From an uncultured Hyphomonadaceae bacterium (GTDB taxonomy: Bacteria; Pseudomonadota; Alphaproteobacteria; Caulobacterales; Hyphomonadaceae), in assembly GCA_913057945.1 (NCBI GenBank), contig CAJXOF010000019.1, positions 1 to 50,928 of the forward strand: 50,928 bases of DNA, written 5' to 3'. Positions within the stretch are counted from its first letter, which is position 1. Each line of letters opens with the position of its first letter. The notes below the pieces were generated by a model. The model searched no databases. It saw nothing but the letters and a program-made list of their open reading frames with translations, and had not been told where the DNA came from. Shown here piece after piece: positions 26,002-34,274 of this stretch. The translations under genes were made by a program, and so were the position numbers.

Positions 26002-26801
26002 ACCTTCATCTCGACACTGATCGGCGCGTGGTCTGACGGTTTCCAGCCACCGCGCCAGCCGAGATGGATTTTGAACGTATCCAGTTTCGTGTCTGGTAGG
26101 GCAGCCGGGTTCATCCAGATATGGTCGAGCCTGCGGCCCCGATTGCTCTTGGCCCAGTCCTTCGCACGATAGCTCCACCAGGAATACAGTTTCTGGTGGT
26201 CCTCGACGGCGAGGCGCGCGATGTCCGCGAATTTCGCCTGGTTGCGGGAGTCTTCCAGACGCTCGGTCTCGCCCGGCGTATGCGAGACAATCTTCAGCAA
26301 TTGCTTGTGAGACCACACATCATTCTCGTGCGGCGCGACGTTGAGGTCACCCACCAGCACGCGGGGCGTCTTGCCCTGCTTCTTGTAGGCTGGCCCAAGG
26401 CGTTCGAGGAAATCCAGCTTGTGAGCAAACTTGTCATTCACGTTCGGGTTCGGTTCATCGCCGCCAGCAGGCAGGTAGATATTGTGAATCTCGACACCCG
26501 CCACGTTCGCAGCGATCACACGGGAATGCCCGTGGCGACAAAGATCGGGGGCATCAATACGCTCGATAGGCAGGCGTGAAGCGATGGCTACACCGTGATG
26601 ACCGCCCTTCTGGCCGTTCAGCACGAGATGCGGCAGGCCCATCTCCCGAAACGCCTTTTCCGGGAATTCCCCATCCTGGCATTTCGTTTCCTGCAGGCAG
26701 ATCACGTCCGGCTGTTCGGCGGCGACAAAGGCTTCAACATTCGGTGCGCGCAGGCGGACCGAATTGATGTTCCAGCTGACAATTTTGAGAGAGTTCGACA
26801 T
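25998..26801 (-). CDS. xth: Exodeoxyribonuclease III
   Basis: This apurinic/apyrimidinic endonuclease and 3'-5' exonuclease acts in base-excision repair. The 267-residue protein shows IVSWNINSVRLRAPN (about 8-22), the metal-binding Glu in ICLQETKCQD (about 34-43), GVAIASRLP (about 70-78), the catalytic Asp-X-Asn in LVGDLNVAPHENDVW (about 146-160), and the closing SDHAPISVEMK with Asp-His. It converges with cenR with a four-base stop overlap. Upstream is a 282-base gap to lolA containing a strong hairpin and a palindrome. Confidence 0.95.
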   Translation of the reverse strand: MSNSLKIVSWNINSVRLRAPNVEAFVAAEQPDVICLQETKCQDGEFPEKAFREMGLPHLVLNGQKGGHHGVAIASRLPIERIDAPDLCRHGHSRVIAANVAGVEIHNIYLPAGGDEPNPNVNDKFAHKLDFLERLGPAYKKQGKTPRVLVGDLNVAPHENDVWSHKQLLKIVSHTPGETERLEDSRNQAKFADIARLAVEDHQKLYSWWSYRAKDWAKSNRGRRLDHIWMNPAALPDTKLDTFKIHLGWRGGWKPSDHAPISVEMKV

Positions 26802-26835
26802 TCACGCTGCGTAACAGTGTTTCTGGAAACGTCAA

Positions 26836-26865
26836 CGCGCCCGAACGCGGGGAAGTTCGGGCGCG
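26836..26865 (-). terminator. Strong hairpin between lolA and xth
   Basis: CGCGCCCGAAC (26836-26846) pairs perfectly with GTTCGGGCGCG (26855-26865) around an eight-base loop. It lies 34 bases upstream of the xth start and downstream of lolA on the minus strand. No T-run follows on either strand, so it may be a rho-assisted terminator or a leader structure of xth. Confidence 0.45.
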
Positions 26866-27001
26866 CCAGACGCTTGCTTTGCACGTCTCGTCGGGAGGGG
26901 AAGGCTCCGACGGTGACAACGCATTAGTTCACAGCGGGGGGGTCAATTGCTGCGCGGGGTATCTGCGTCGTCCACAGTTGCAAAGATGTCACTCCGGCAA
27001 A

Positions 27002-27019
27002 AATATTCAAGTGAATATT
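27002..27019. promoter_or_regulatory. AT-rich perfect palindrome, possible operator
   Basis: AATATTCA-AG-TGAATATT, two perfect eight-base arms around two bases, in the gap between lolA and xth. Its AT content stands out from the GC-rich surroundings. It is 65 bases past the lolA stop and about 200 bases before xth; the protein that would bind it is unknown. Confidence 0.45.
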
Positions 27020-27083
27020 GTGTTATGTGCTTGGCTGTGTCGCCAACGCTCCAGTTTTGAGTCGTCTGAGATCAAAAACGGCC

Positions 27084-27743
27084 TCAATTCTCATCAAAAT
27101 CCTTGAGGACGAACAGGCGCGGGTTCAGGCGTTTGCCGTAATTCACGTCCGTCAGCTGGACCTGGGTCATGTTCCCGCCGCTATCGACTGTGCGCCATCC
27201 GGTCAGGGCCATGTCGTTCTCCTGCATCAGCAGGGTCAGCGTGCCATCCATCTCGCCAGACGGGTCGCGTAGCGTGATCGCGACCCGGCCATTGCCGGTC
27301 GTCACGTCGAGCACATCCGCTTCGGTGGCGAAATCGATCTCGTCATCCAGCAACAGGGCCAGCGGTGTGGTGCCGAGCGGCACGCGGTCCGTGGTTTCCA
27401 GTTCGGAATCCTGCAGCGCCACAGTCGTGCCGTCGCTGACCACCAGCAATGGCGTTGGCGCATCATATTCGAAGCGTACCTTGCCGGGACGTGAGAGGGC
27501 GAAACGCCCGGTCGATTCAGTATAGTCCGGAGCAAGCTGCTCGAACGTGCCGCTCGCGGTTTTCACCTTTGCCAGGGCCGTCGAGGCGCGATCCAGCAGG
27601 CGGGACCGATCCGCATCGCTCAAGCCGGCGGGCTGGGTGATTTGGGGGGCGGGGGCTGCGGCCTCTGTGGCCTGCAGGCCCATCGCAAAGGGGGATGTGG
27701 CGATGGCGGTAATTGCGCCGAGGCTTACCAGGAAATTCAACAT
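27084..27743 (-). CDS. lolA: Outer-membrane lipoprotein carrier protein LolA
   Basis: LolA is the periplasmic chaperone that ferries lipoproteins from the LolCDE complex to the outer membrane. The 219-residue protein starts with a signal peptide (about 1-30), then the LolA fold: LDRASTALAKVKTASGTFEQ (landmark VKTASGTFEQ, about 59-68), GRFALSRPGKVRFEYDAPTP (landmark RPGKVRFEY), VVSDGTTVAL, and the ending LTDVNYGKRLNPRLFVLKD. The RPGKhRFEY motif is typical of the family. It lies upstream of xth on the same strand, separated by 282 bases. Confidence 0.9.
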   Translation of the reverse strand: MLNFLVSLGAITAIATSPFAMGLQATEAAAPAPQITQPAGLSDADRSRLLDRASTALAKVKTASGTFEQLAPDYTESTGRFALSRPGKVRFEYDAPTPLLVVSDGTTVALQDSELETTDRVPLGTTPLALLLDDEIDFATEADVLDVTTGNGRVAITLRDPSGEMDGTLTLLMQENDMALTGWRTVDSGGNMTQVQLTDVNYGKRLNPRLFVLKDFDEN

Positions 27744-27984
27744 TGTGCGGTCTCCTCAATTCGTTGACCAATGGCCCTACACTTAAGCGCGCCAGCCTTG
27801 CAGAAACAGGGCGCGAAAAAGGTATTTTCGTCGCTTTTCGTTGCGCCGCATTCAGCTTCGACCGATCGCATGTCCAGATTGACTGCCAGATGAACACAGC
27901 TCGGTCGGTTTGGTATCAGGACGGCTTCTTGCGAAAAGCGGGTCTCCGGCCCATGTTCGCTGCAGATATTCAAGGACACAATTT

Positions 27985-28875
27985 ATGACCGATACGGCTT
28001 CGCTTCACATCAAGGACACAACCGACCAGGACTTCATCGCCGATGTCGTGGAGGCTTCCGAGCAACAGCCTGTGATTGTGGATTTCTGGGCGCCATGGTG
28101 TGGCCCGTGCCGGACCTTGGGCCCGATCATCGAAAAGGCGGTTGAATCCCGCAATGGCCAGGTGAAGCTGGTGAAGATCAATATCGACGAGAACCCGGCC
28201 TATGCGGGTCAGCTGGGCGTGCGCTCGATTCCGGCTGTTTATGCTTTTGACAAGGGCCGTCCGGTCGACGCCTTCATGGGCGCGCTGCCGGAAAGCCAGA
28301 TCAATGCTTTCATTGAGAAACTGATGAGTGGCACCGATACCGGCAAGATGATCACCGAGGCGCTGGAACAGGCCGAAGCGGCAAGCCAGGCCGGCGATAT
28401 CGGCACGGCGGCGCAGATTTATGCGGCCGTGATCCAGCAGGAACCGGAAAACGTGACGGCCATTGCCGGTCTTGCGCGCTGCTATCTCGCCAATGGCGAC
28501 AAGGAACGCGCCACCGCAACGCTCGACATGATCCCCGCCGACAAGCAAAATGACAGTGCCGTCAAAGGCGTGCGCACGGCCATCGAGATGATGGGCGACG
28601 CTGCGGCCGAGCCGGACGAATTCGAAGAAGCCCTGTCTGCCGTCCTCGCCAATCCGGACAATCACGACAAGCGGTTCGAGCTTGCAGAGAAATACGCCAC
28701 GGCCGGCCGGTTTGGCGATGCAATCGACCATCTGCTGATTATTCTCGGCACGTCGCTCGACTGGGGTGAAGGCAAGGCCAAGGAAAAGCTGCTCCAGATG
28801 TTTGAAGCGGCCGGCGCAACAGACCCGGCGACCGTGAGTGGCCGCCGCCGGCTTGCATCGCTGATGTTTGCCTGA
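27985..28875 (+). CDS. cnoX: CnoX-type thioredoxin with TPR domain
   Basis: A 296-residue protein with an N-terminal thioredoxin domain (about 1-115), active site WAPWCGPCR (about 36-44), and a C-terminal helical TPR-like region (about 120-295), the architecture of YbbN/CnoX. These cytoplasmic chaperedoxins protect proteins from aggregation and oxidation and can hand clients to GroEL. Unlike the E. coli protein, this one keeps the full CGPC pair and so should have redox activity, as reported for the Caulobacter homologue. The ATG at 27985 matches the family start; an upstream in-frame GTG would add 25 unlike residues. It leads a rightward run of four genes. Confidence 0.88.
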   Translation: MTDTASLHIKDTTDQDFIADVVEASEQQPVIVDFWAPWCGPCRTLGPIIEKAVESRNGQVKLVKINIDENPAYAGQLGVRSIPAVYAFDKGRPVDAFMGALPESQINAFIEKLMSGTDTGKMITEALEQAEAASQAGDIGTAAQIYAAVIQQEPENVTAIAGLARCYLANGDKERATATLDMIPADKQNDSAVKGVRTAIEMMGDAAAEPDEFEEALSAVLANPDNHDKRFELAEKYATAGRFGDAIDHLLIILGTSLDWGEGKAKEKLLQMFEAAGATDPATVSGRRRLASLMFA

Positions 28876-28929
28876 GGGAGCATTCGCTCCACATCTCTTT
28901 CAGGCCCAAGCAGAAAGAGGCGCGAGCCC

Positions 28930-29580
28930 ATGACCCAGCCGACTTACACGCGCGTGTCAGACCTGCCGGAGCAGCTGGCCATCTTTCCCCTGCCCGGCGC
29001 GCTGCTGTTTCCGCGCTGGCAATTGCCGCTGAACATTTTCGAGCCGCGCTACCTCAACATGGTGGACGACGTCATCCAGGGTGATCGGATGATCGGCATG
29101 ATCCAGACCGTCGGGGGCACGCGCGCCAAGCCGGATATTGCCCAGACTGGATGTGCAGGCCGCATCACGACCTGGTCGGAAACCGGGGATGGCCGCTATC
29201 TGATTACCCTGTCCGGGATTGCGCGGTTTGATGTCTCCAACGAACTCTCTGTCATGACGCCTTACCGTCAGGTGGAGGCCAATTGGACTCCCTATATCGA
29301 CGATCTGAAGGATGTGCCGCCGGCTCGCCTGCCAGACCGGACTCGCCTCGTGGGCGCGCTGCATGACTATACAGAGACTCATGAGATGGCGACTGACTGG
29401 TCGGCTGTGGAAGAGGCACCGCTCGAAACCCTCGTGAATGCCCTCTGTTCGGGGTGCCCATTCTCGGTCATGGAAAAACAGGCGCTCGTTGAGGCGCCCA
29501 CCTTGAAAGATCGCGCGGAAACGCTCATCACCCTCCTGGAAATGGATGTGTCCGGCCAGGATGGCGGCACGCTGCAATAG
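28930..29580 (+). CDS. Lon N-terminal (substrate-binding) domain protein
   Basis: A 216-residue stand-alone protein made of the Lon substrate-binding domain without ATPase or protease parts. [34 protein letters not shown] (landmarks [10 protein letters not shown] and [12 protein letters not shown], about 18-45) is the hallmark, followed by GCAGRITTW and [13 protein letters not shown] strands. Many bacteria carry such proteins; function is unclear. It is second after cnoX and eight bases before the Trm112-like gene, so the run cnoX, this gene, Trm112 and DUF971 is probably one operon. Confidence 0.88.
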   Translation: MTQPTYTRVSDLPEQLAIFPLPGALLFPRWQLPLNIFEPRYLNMVDDVIQGDRMIGMIQTVGGTRAKPDIAQTGCAGRITTWSETGDGRYLITLSGIARFDVSNELSVMTPYRQVEANWTPYIDDLKDVPPARLPDRTRLVGALHDYTETHEMATDWSAVEEAPLETLVNALCSGCPFSVMEKQALVEAPTLKDRAETLITLLEMDVSGQDGGTLQ

Positions 29581-29588
29581 AGGCGTTC

Positions 29589-29837
29589 ATGTCTGAAGAG
29601 AGTGGCAAAGATACGGGAGCCCCGCGCAAGGGTCCGTCCGGGGTCGATCCCCGCCTGCTGGAAATCCTGATCTGTCCGGTCAGCCGCCAGCCGCTGACTT
29701 ATGACCGCGCCAATGACGAGCTTGTCTCGCCCAAGGCCCGTCTGGCCTACCCGATCCGAAACGGCATTCCGATCATGCTGGCGGATGAAGCGCGTGATCT
29801 CGATGAGACGCAGCCTGCAGGCGAGGCCGAAGCATGA
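29589..29837 (+). CDS. Trm112-like zinc-ribbon-fold small protein
   Basis: An 82-residue Trm112/YcaR-family protein. The core [17 protein letters not shown] (about 21-37) and [13 protein letters not shown] (about 52-64) are diagnostic. In eukaryotes and archaea Trm112 activates methyltransferases; the bacterial role is poorly known. Only one Cys of the zinc site is kept (ICPVS), so metal binding is doubtful. Its stop overlaps the next start by four bases. Confidence 0.88.
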   Translation: MSEESGKDTGAPRKGPSGVDPRLLEILICPVSRQPLTYDRANDELVSPKARLAYPIRNGIPIMLADEARDLDETQPAGEAEA

Positions 29838-30139
29838 GCGATCCGTCCTGGCCGGTGCGTCTGGCCTTTCGCAAATCCGCACAGGAATTGTTCGTCGAGT
29901 TCGAAGACGGCGCGTCCGGTGTGATTCCCTACAAGCACCTGCGCGAGGAAAGCCCGTCTGCGGAGGTCCGTGGTCATGGCAGCGGACCTCGCCCACCGCA
30001 ACCGCCTGTGCCGGAGGATATTTCCGTACTCGGCGCTGATCCGGTCGGGCGGTATGCTATCCGCATCAAGTTTTCAGATGGTCATGATTCCGGGCTCTAT
30101 ACCTGGAAATTCCTGAGAGAGCTGTCCGTCGGCGCCTAG
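29834..30139 (+). CDS. DUF971 domain protein
   Basis: A 101-residue protein consisting of the DUF971 fold, also found as the N-terminal domain of gamma-butyrobetaine hydroxylase. Family segments are [21 protein letters not shown] (landmark [12 protein letters not shown], about 22-33), [14 protein letters not shown] (about 37-50) and [24 protein letters not shown] (landmark [12 protein letters not shown]). In other proteins with this domain a link to iron-sulfur or metal handling has been proposed; nothing here proves it. It overlaps the Trm112-like gene by four bases and converges with ubiH with a four-base stop overlap. Confidence 0.85.
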   Translation: MSDPSWPVRLAFRKSAQELFVEFEDGASGVIPYKHLREESPSAEVRGHGSGPRPPQPPVPEDISVLGADPVGRYAIRIKFSDGHDSGLYTWKFLRELSVGA

Positions 30140-31374
30140 CGCATCAGGCTCGGCAAATGCTCCTGGTCCGCGCTCGCCTGTCGCGCCAAAGCCTGGCGTA
30201 GGGGCGCCACCCGTTGAGCAAGTGTGAGCGCAAGCCCCCGCAAGGGCTTCAGGAAATTGCTGTCATTGGTGAAGGCGCGATCGATGCCGTCCATGAACAT
30301 GGCGGCGGCGGTGGCATCGAAGCGCCGCCATTTCTCGTAGCGTTCCAGGCTGACATCCGAGCCCGGATCAAGCCCGACATCGCGCGCTTCGCACATCACA
30401 TCAATCAGGGCCCCAACATCCTTGAATCCGAGATTAAGTCCCTGCCCTGCCAGCGGATTGATCCGGTGCGCCGCATCGCCCAGAAGGGCCGTGCGGGCCC
30501 CGACCATCCGTGTCGCCAATTGCATGACCAGCGGATAGGCAGAATAAGGCCCGTCAATTTCCATCGGTCCGGCAAACTCCGCAAACCGCGCATTCAGCTC
30601 GGCATTGATGTCCTCAACCGACATGGCAGCCATCGCCTCAGCGGCGCCGCGTTTCATGTACCAGGCGAGGTTTGCGCGATTGTCCGGCATGGGCAGCGTG
30701 GCGAACGGGCCCTCCGGCGTGAACAATTGGCGGGCAATGCCGCCATGCGGACGGGCCAGATTCACATTCGCCGCAAAGACCGACTGGTTGTAATCATGTC
30801 CTTCGGTCGTGATGCCTGCCGCTGCGCGCACGGAGGATTTCATGCCGTCGCACGCGGCGACAAGGCGGGTCTCGATAAGGCTCCCACCTGACAGGGTCAG
30901 GGTTGCGCCAGCGGGTCCGGTCACCATCGCTTCAAACAATTGTCCGCGCACCCAGTCGATACCGTCGGTCTTTCCGCAGGCTTCATCCAGCCTGGCCTGA
31001 AGCGCTGCCGCCGGCACCATCTGGCCAAGCGGCTGCCCGTCGGGATCGTCTGGCAGGTCTTCATTGCCAAAAAGCACGCCGGGTGCCCCGAACCAGTGCG
31101 TGCCGCCATCAATTGCCTCAAGTCCGTTCAACGGCTCAGTCAATCCGCATAGGGCCTCAGTCACACCGGCCGTGCCTAGCAGGCGCCAGCTGCCGCGGAC
31201 AATCGCAAAGGTCCGCGTGTCCTGCCGCAAGACGGCGTCAGGGTCGCGAGCGTCAATAAGTATTACAGAAAAGCCCCTATTGGCGGCCAGAATCGCCAAG
31301 GTCGTGCCCACCGGTCCTGCGCCCACAATGGCGAGGTCATACGTGCGGTCAGACTGAAGGGCGGTTTTCGTCAT
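30136..31374 (-). CDS. UbiH/UbiF-type FAD-dependent hydroxylase
   Basis: A 412-residue flavoprotein monooxygenase of the UbiH/UbiF/COQ6 family, which hydroxylates the aromatic ring in ubiquinone synthesis. It has the FAD-binding GxGxxG in LAIVGAGPVGTTLAILAANRG (landmark VGAGPVGTT, about 17-25), the middle DG motif (ACDGMKSSVRAAAG, about 183-196) and the second FAD motif LLGDAAHRINPLAGQGLNLGF (landmark GDAAHRINPLAGQGLN, about 303-318). Which ring position it acts on cannot be read from sequence, so no symbol is given. Confidence 0.88.
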   Translation of the reverse strand: MTKTALQSDRTYDLAIVGAGPVGTTLAILAANRGFSVILIDARDPDAVLRQDTRTFAIVRGSWRLLGTAGVTEALCGLTEPLNGLEAIDGGTHWFGAPGVLFGNEDLPDDPDGQPLGQMVPAAALQARLDEACGKTDGIDWVRGQLFEAMVTGPAGATLTLSGGSLIETRLVAACDGMKSSVRAAAGITTEGHDYNQSVFAANVNLARPHGGIARQLFTPEGPFATLPMPDNRANLAWYMKRGAAEAMAAMSVEDINAELNARFAEFAGPMEIDGPYSAYPLVMQLATRMVGARTALLGDAAHRINPLAGQGLNLGFKDVGALIDVMCEARDVGLDPGSDVSLERYEKWRRFDATAAAMFMDGIDRAFTNDSNFLKPLRGLALTLAQRVAPLRQALARQASADQEHLPSLMR

Positions 31375-31588
31375 GGCTCTTAGCTAGGTATCCTCGCACG
31401 GATCGTCCAGCGATGATGGAGAATTAGGCGATTCGCCGCATCCCTGCCCATGCTTTGACCATGCCCCATCAGAAAAACCGGTCTGCCCCTATGCCCGTGC
31501 GACATTCCTGCGGGCGCACAATCATATCGGTTCTGGGAGAGCACGGGGGGTCCCGAGCTCTGCAGTCTCGTGACGAAGGAGGGGCCAG

Positions 31589-32968
31589 ATGGGCCAAACA
31601 CTAAAGAATATGATACGCGGAGCAGCCTTGCTGCCGACCGCATTAATGGTCGGGGCAGCTGCCTACGCTCAGGATGCAGACATCGAGGCGCGGCTTGCTG
31701 CGCTGGAAGAGGGCGTTGCGGGAAGCGCCAGCGCCTATGTCGACAATAGCTACTTGTTCCTCATTGGCGGCATCATCGTCATGCTCATGGCGGCGGGCTT
31801 CTGTATGCTTGAGGCGGGCCTTGTCCGTTCCAAGAACGCAGCCATGCAGTCTACCAAGAACGTGGCGCTCTATGCCATCGCCGGCCTGATGTTCTGGGTC
31901 GTGGGTTACAATATGGCCTACCCGGCTGAATCCATTGGCGGCCTGCTCGGCACCACGCCCGGACCGTGGAATGGCGGCGATCTCGCCGTTGAAAGCGATG
32001 CAGGCTATGCGCCGGCATCCGACTGGTTCTTCCAGATGGTGTTCGTGGCCACGGCCGCATCCATCGTGTCCGGTACAGTGGCAGAACGCGTGAAGCTCTG
32101 GCCGTTCCTGATCTTCACGGCCGTCCTGACCGCCTTCATCTACCCGGTCGTCGTGTCATGGGAATGGGGTGCTGGTTATCTCGACTCCAAATGGGCCTTC
32201 TCCGACTTCGCCGGCTCCACGCTGGTGCACTCGACCGGTGGCTGGGCAGCACTCGCAGGGGCCATCATCATCGGCCCTCGCATCGGCAAGTATTTCGGTA
32301 AGCAGGTCAATCCGATGCCTGGCAACAACATCCCGCTCGCGGCACTGGGTACATTCATCCTGTGGTTCGGCTGGTTCGGCTTCAACGGTGCCTCGCAGCT
32401 TGCAGCGGGTACGGCGGCAGACATCAACTCCGTCTCGCAGATCTTCGCGAACACAAACCTCGCAGCAGCAGGCGGTGTGCTGGCAGCGATGTTCACCACG
32501 TCGATCCTCTACAAGGGCAAGGTTGATGCAACCATGGTCTTCAACGGCGCGATCGGCGGCCTCGTTTCCATCACGGCTGAGCCGCTGGCACCGACCATGC
32601 TCGCATCCATCCTGATCGGTGGCGTGGGGGGTATCCTGGTGGTGGTGTTCGTTCCACTGCTCGACAAGCTGAAGATCGATGATGTCGTCGGTGCCATCCC
32701 GGCCCACCTCGTCTGCGGCATCTGGGGCACGATGATCGTTCCATTCTCCTATTCGAACGCCATCGCGCCGAACGAAGCAGGGGATCCGAGCTATCTCGGC
32801 CAGCTGGTCGGCGTGGTCCTGACCGGTGTCTTTGTCATGATCGCCTCTTCGATCGTCTGGTACATCCTGAAACTTACCATCGGCGTGCGTCCGACGGCCG
32901 AAGAAGAAGAGATGGGTCTCGACAAGGCAGAGATCGGTCTGGAAGCCTATCCGGAATTCGCGAACTAG
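31589..32968 (+). CDS. amtB: Ammonium transporter
   Basis: AmtB is the inner-membrane ammonium channel. The 459-residue protein has a signal peptide (ending AYAQ, about 29), then eleven predicted helices. Marks are LFLIGGIIVMLMAAGFCMLEAGLVRSKN (landmark MLEAGLVRSKN), the twin-His region DFAGSTLVHSTGGWAALAGA (landmark HSTGGWAAL), and FILWFGWFGFNGAS. A perfect AAGGAGG (31577-31583) precedes the ATG. No glnK PII gene is next to it, unlike the common glnK-amtB pair. A strong terminator follows. The 214 bases upstream hold no gene I can see. Confidence 0.95.
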   Translation: MGQTLKNMIRGAALLPTALMVGAAAYAQDADIEARLAALEEGVAGSASAYVDNSYLFLIGGIIVMLMAAGFCMLEAGLVRSKNAAMQSTKNVALYAIAGLMFWVVGYNMAYPAESIGGLLGTTPGPWNGGDLAVESDAGYAPASDWFFQMVFVATAASIVSGTVAERVKLWPFLIFTAVLTAFIYPVVVSWEWGAGYLDSKWAFSDFAGSTLVHSTGGWAALAGAIIIGPRIGKYFGKQVNPMPGNNIPLAALGTFILWFGWFGFNGASQLAAGTAADINSVSQIFANTNLAAAGGVLAAMFTTSILYKGKVDATMVFNGAIGGLVSITAEPLAPTMLASILIGGVGGILVVVFVPLLDKLKIDDVVGAIPAHLVCGIWGTMIVPFSYSNAIAPNEAGDPSYLGQLVGVVLTGVFVMIASSIVWYILKLTIGVRPTAEEEEMGLDKAEIGLEAYPEFAN

Positions 32969-32990
32969 GCTTTGCGACACTCCAACAAGA

Positions 32991-33022
32991 AGCCCCGGCA
33001 GAGTGATCTGCCGGGGCTTTTC
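32991..33022 (+). terminator. Rho-independent terminator of amtB
   Basis: AGCCCCGGCAGA (32991-33002) pairs perfectly with TCTGCCGGGGCT (33007-33018) around a GTGA tetraloop, followed by TTTTC. It is a textbook terminator just after amtB and before the convergent FAS1 gene, and may work in both directions (CTTGTTGG follows on the other strand). Confidence 0.93.
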
Positions 33023-33051
33023 GTTATCAGCATGTGTGGGGTGATACCGCC

Positions 33052-34002
33052 TTAGGATTCATCATCCGGCATGATCACCGTATCGACCGCATGGATGACA
33101 CCATTCGAGGCATCAATGTCAGCGGCAACCACGGTTGCGTTTCCGATCGTCACGCTGTCCCCCGACTTGTTCACGGAGACGTCCGCATCGGCCAGCGTGG
33201 CAACGCTCATCTCGCCGTCGGCGATATTGCTGCTCAGCGTTTCACCTTCGACAATGTGTGCCTTCAGGATCGAGGTCAGCTTGTCATTGGCGTCGCCGGA
33301 TTTCAGCTTCGTCACCAGCTCAGGGTTGAGCTTTTCGAAAGCGGCATTGGTCGGTGCGAACACAGTGTATTCGGCATCACCATCCAGTTTTTCGGTCAGG
33401 CCTGCCTGCTCAACCAGCGCGACGAAGGTGGTGAAGCGCGGGTCTTCAGCAGCCAGGTCAGCAATCGTGCCCTGCATGGCAAGGTCAGTCATGGCGTCGG
33501 TCTCGGACGCGTAGTCTGGACCACCCACACCCATCTCGGTATCGGCTGTGATGTCAGCTTCAGCCGTGGTGGTGTCGTTCCTTTCAGTATCAACGGGCCC
33601 ATCGACTGTGACGTCAGCGGACTGGGTTTTGTCCCATTCGGGCGTCTTTACATCGCCGGCCGGATCGATTTGCTCCGGATGGGTGATGGCGGGATCATAG
33701 GTCTCTTGGGTATCAAGACCGGTTTCAACGTCTGTTTCGGCGTTCATGCTGGTGTCAGCCTCGGCCATGACAATCGTATCGGTCTGCGTCGTTGCGTCGG
33801 ACGCTTTCGGGTCTTCCAGCACTTTCAATTGAAGCGCATTCAGCTCCTCGATCGACAGCTCATCAATGTTTTGAGTGTCAGAAGTTTTTTCCACGCTCGC
33901 GGAGGCGTTAACATCCATGTCGGTCGTGTTAGGTTCCTGCGCGGTTGCGGCCATACCTGTTAACAGGGCGATAGTCGCTGGAATGATCAATGTGCGTTTC
34001 AT
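33052..34002 (-). CDS. Secreted fasciclin (FAS1) domain protein
   Basis: A 316-residue exported protein. A signal peptide (MKRTLIIPATIALLTGMAATAQ) is followed by a long Asp/Thr/Glu-rich, probably disordered linker (about 23-150) and one FAS1 domain (about 155-316). FAS1 marks are FTTFVALVEQAGL, YTVFAPTNAAFEKL (H1 region, about 205-218), SILKAHIVEGETLSSN and NGVIHAVDTVIMP (H2 region near the end). FAS1 domains mediate adhesion in many organisms. The ATG at 34002 is preceded by AAAGGAG on the minus strand, which fixes the start; an upstream in-frame TTG would add 11 residues. The role, cell-surface or stress-related, is unknown. Confidence 0.9.
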   Translation of the reverse strand: MKRTLIIPATIALLTGMAATAQEPNTTDMDVNASASVEKTSDTQNIDELSIEELNALQLKVLEDPKASDATTQTDTIVMAEADTSMNAETDVETGLDTQETYDPAITHPEQIDPAGDVKTPEWDKTQSADVTVDGPVDTERNDTTTAEADITADTEMGVGGPDYASETDAMTDLAMQGTIADLAAEDPRFTTFVALVEQAGLTEKLDGDAEYTVFAPTNAAFEKLNPELVTKLKSGDANDKLTSILKAHIVEGETLSSNIADGEMSVATLADADVSVNKSGDSVTIGNATVVAADIDASNGVIHAVDTVIMPDDES

Positions 34003-34274
34003 CTCGAGCTCTCCTTTGGTGTTGGTCTCGCCCAATCAATGGGAACGTGGGGGCTCCAGTTCCCAATATTACGGAGATTACACGCGGGCCTGTAGGCTGG
34101 ATCACTCCTCCTGATTTCGATCAATTCGCGCCATTTTGACTATTTTCGAGCCATTTTCGGGGTCGACAAAAAGTTAATGCAGCAGATGCACAAGTTTCAC
34201 CGGCGTTTGCCGCGCGTTAAGCGTGTTGGGGCAAAGTGTGGGCTCCCGCGACACAAGTGGAGCTGCCCCACCTC

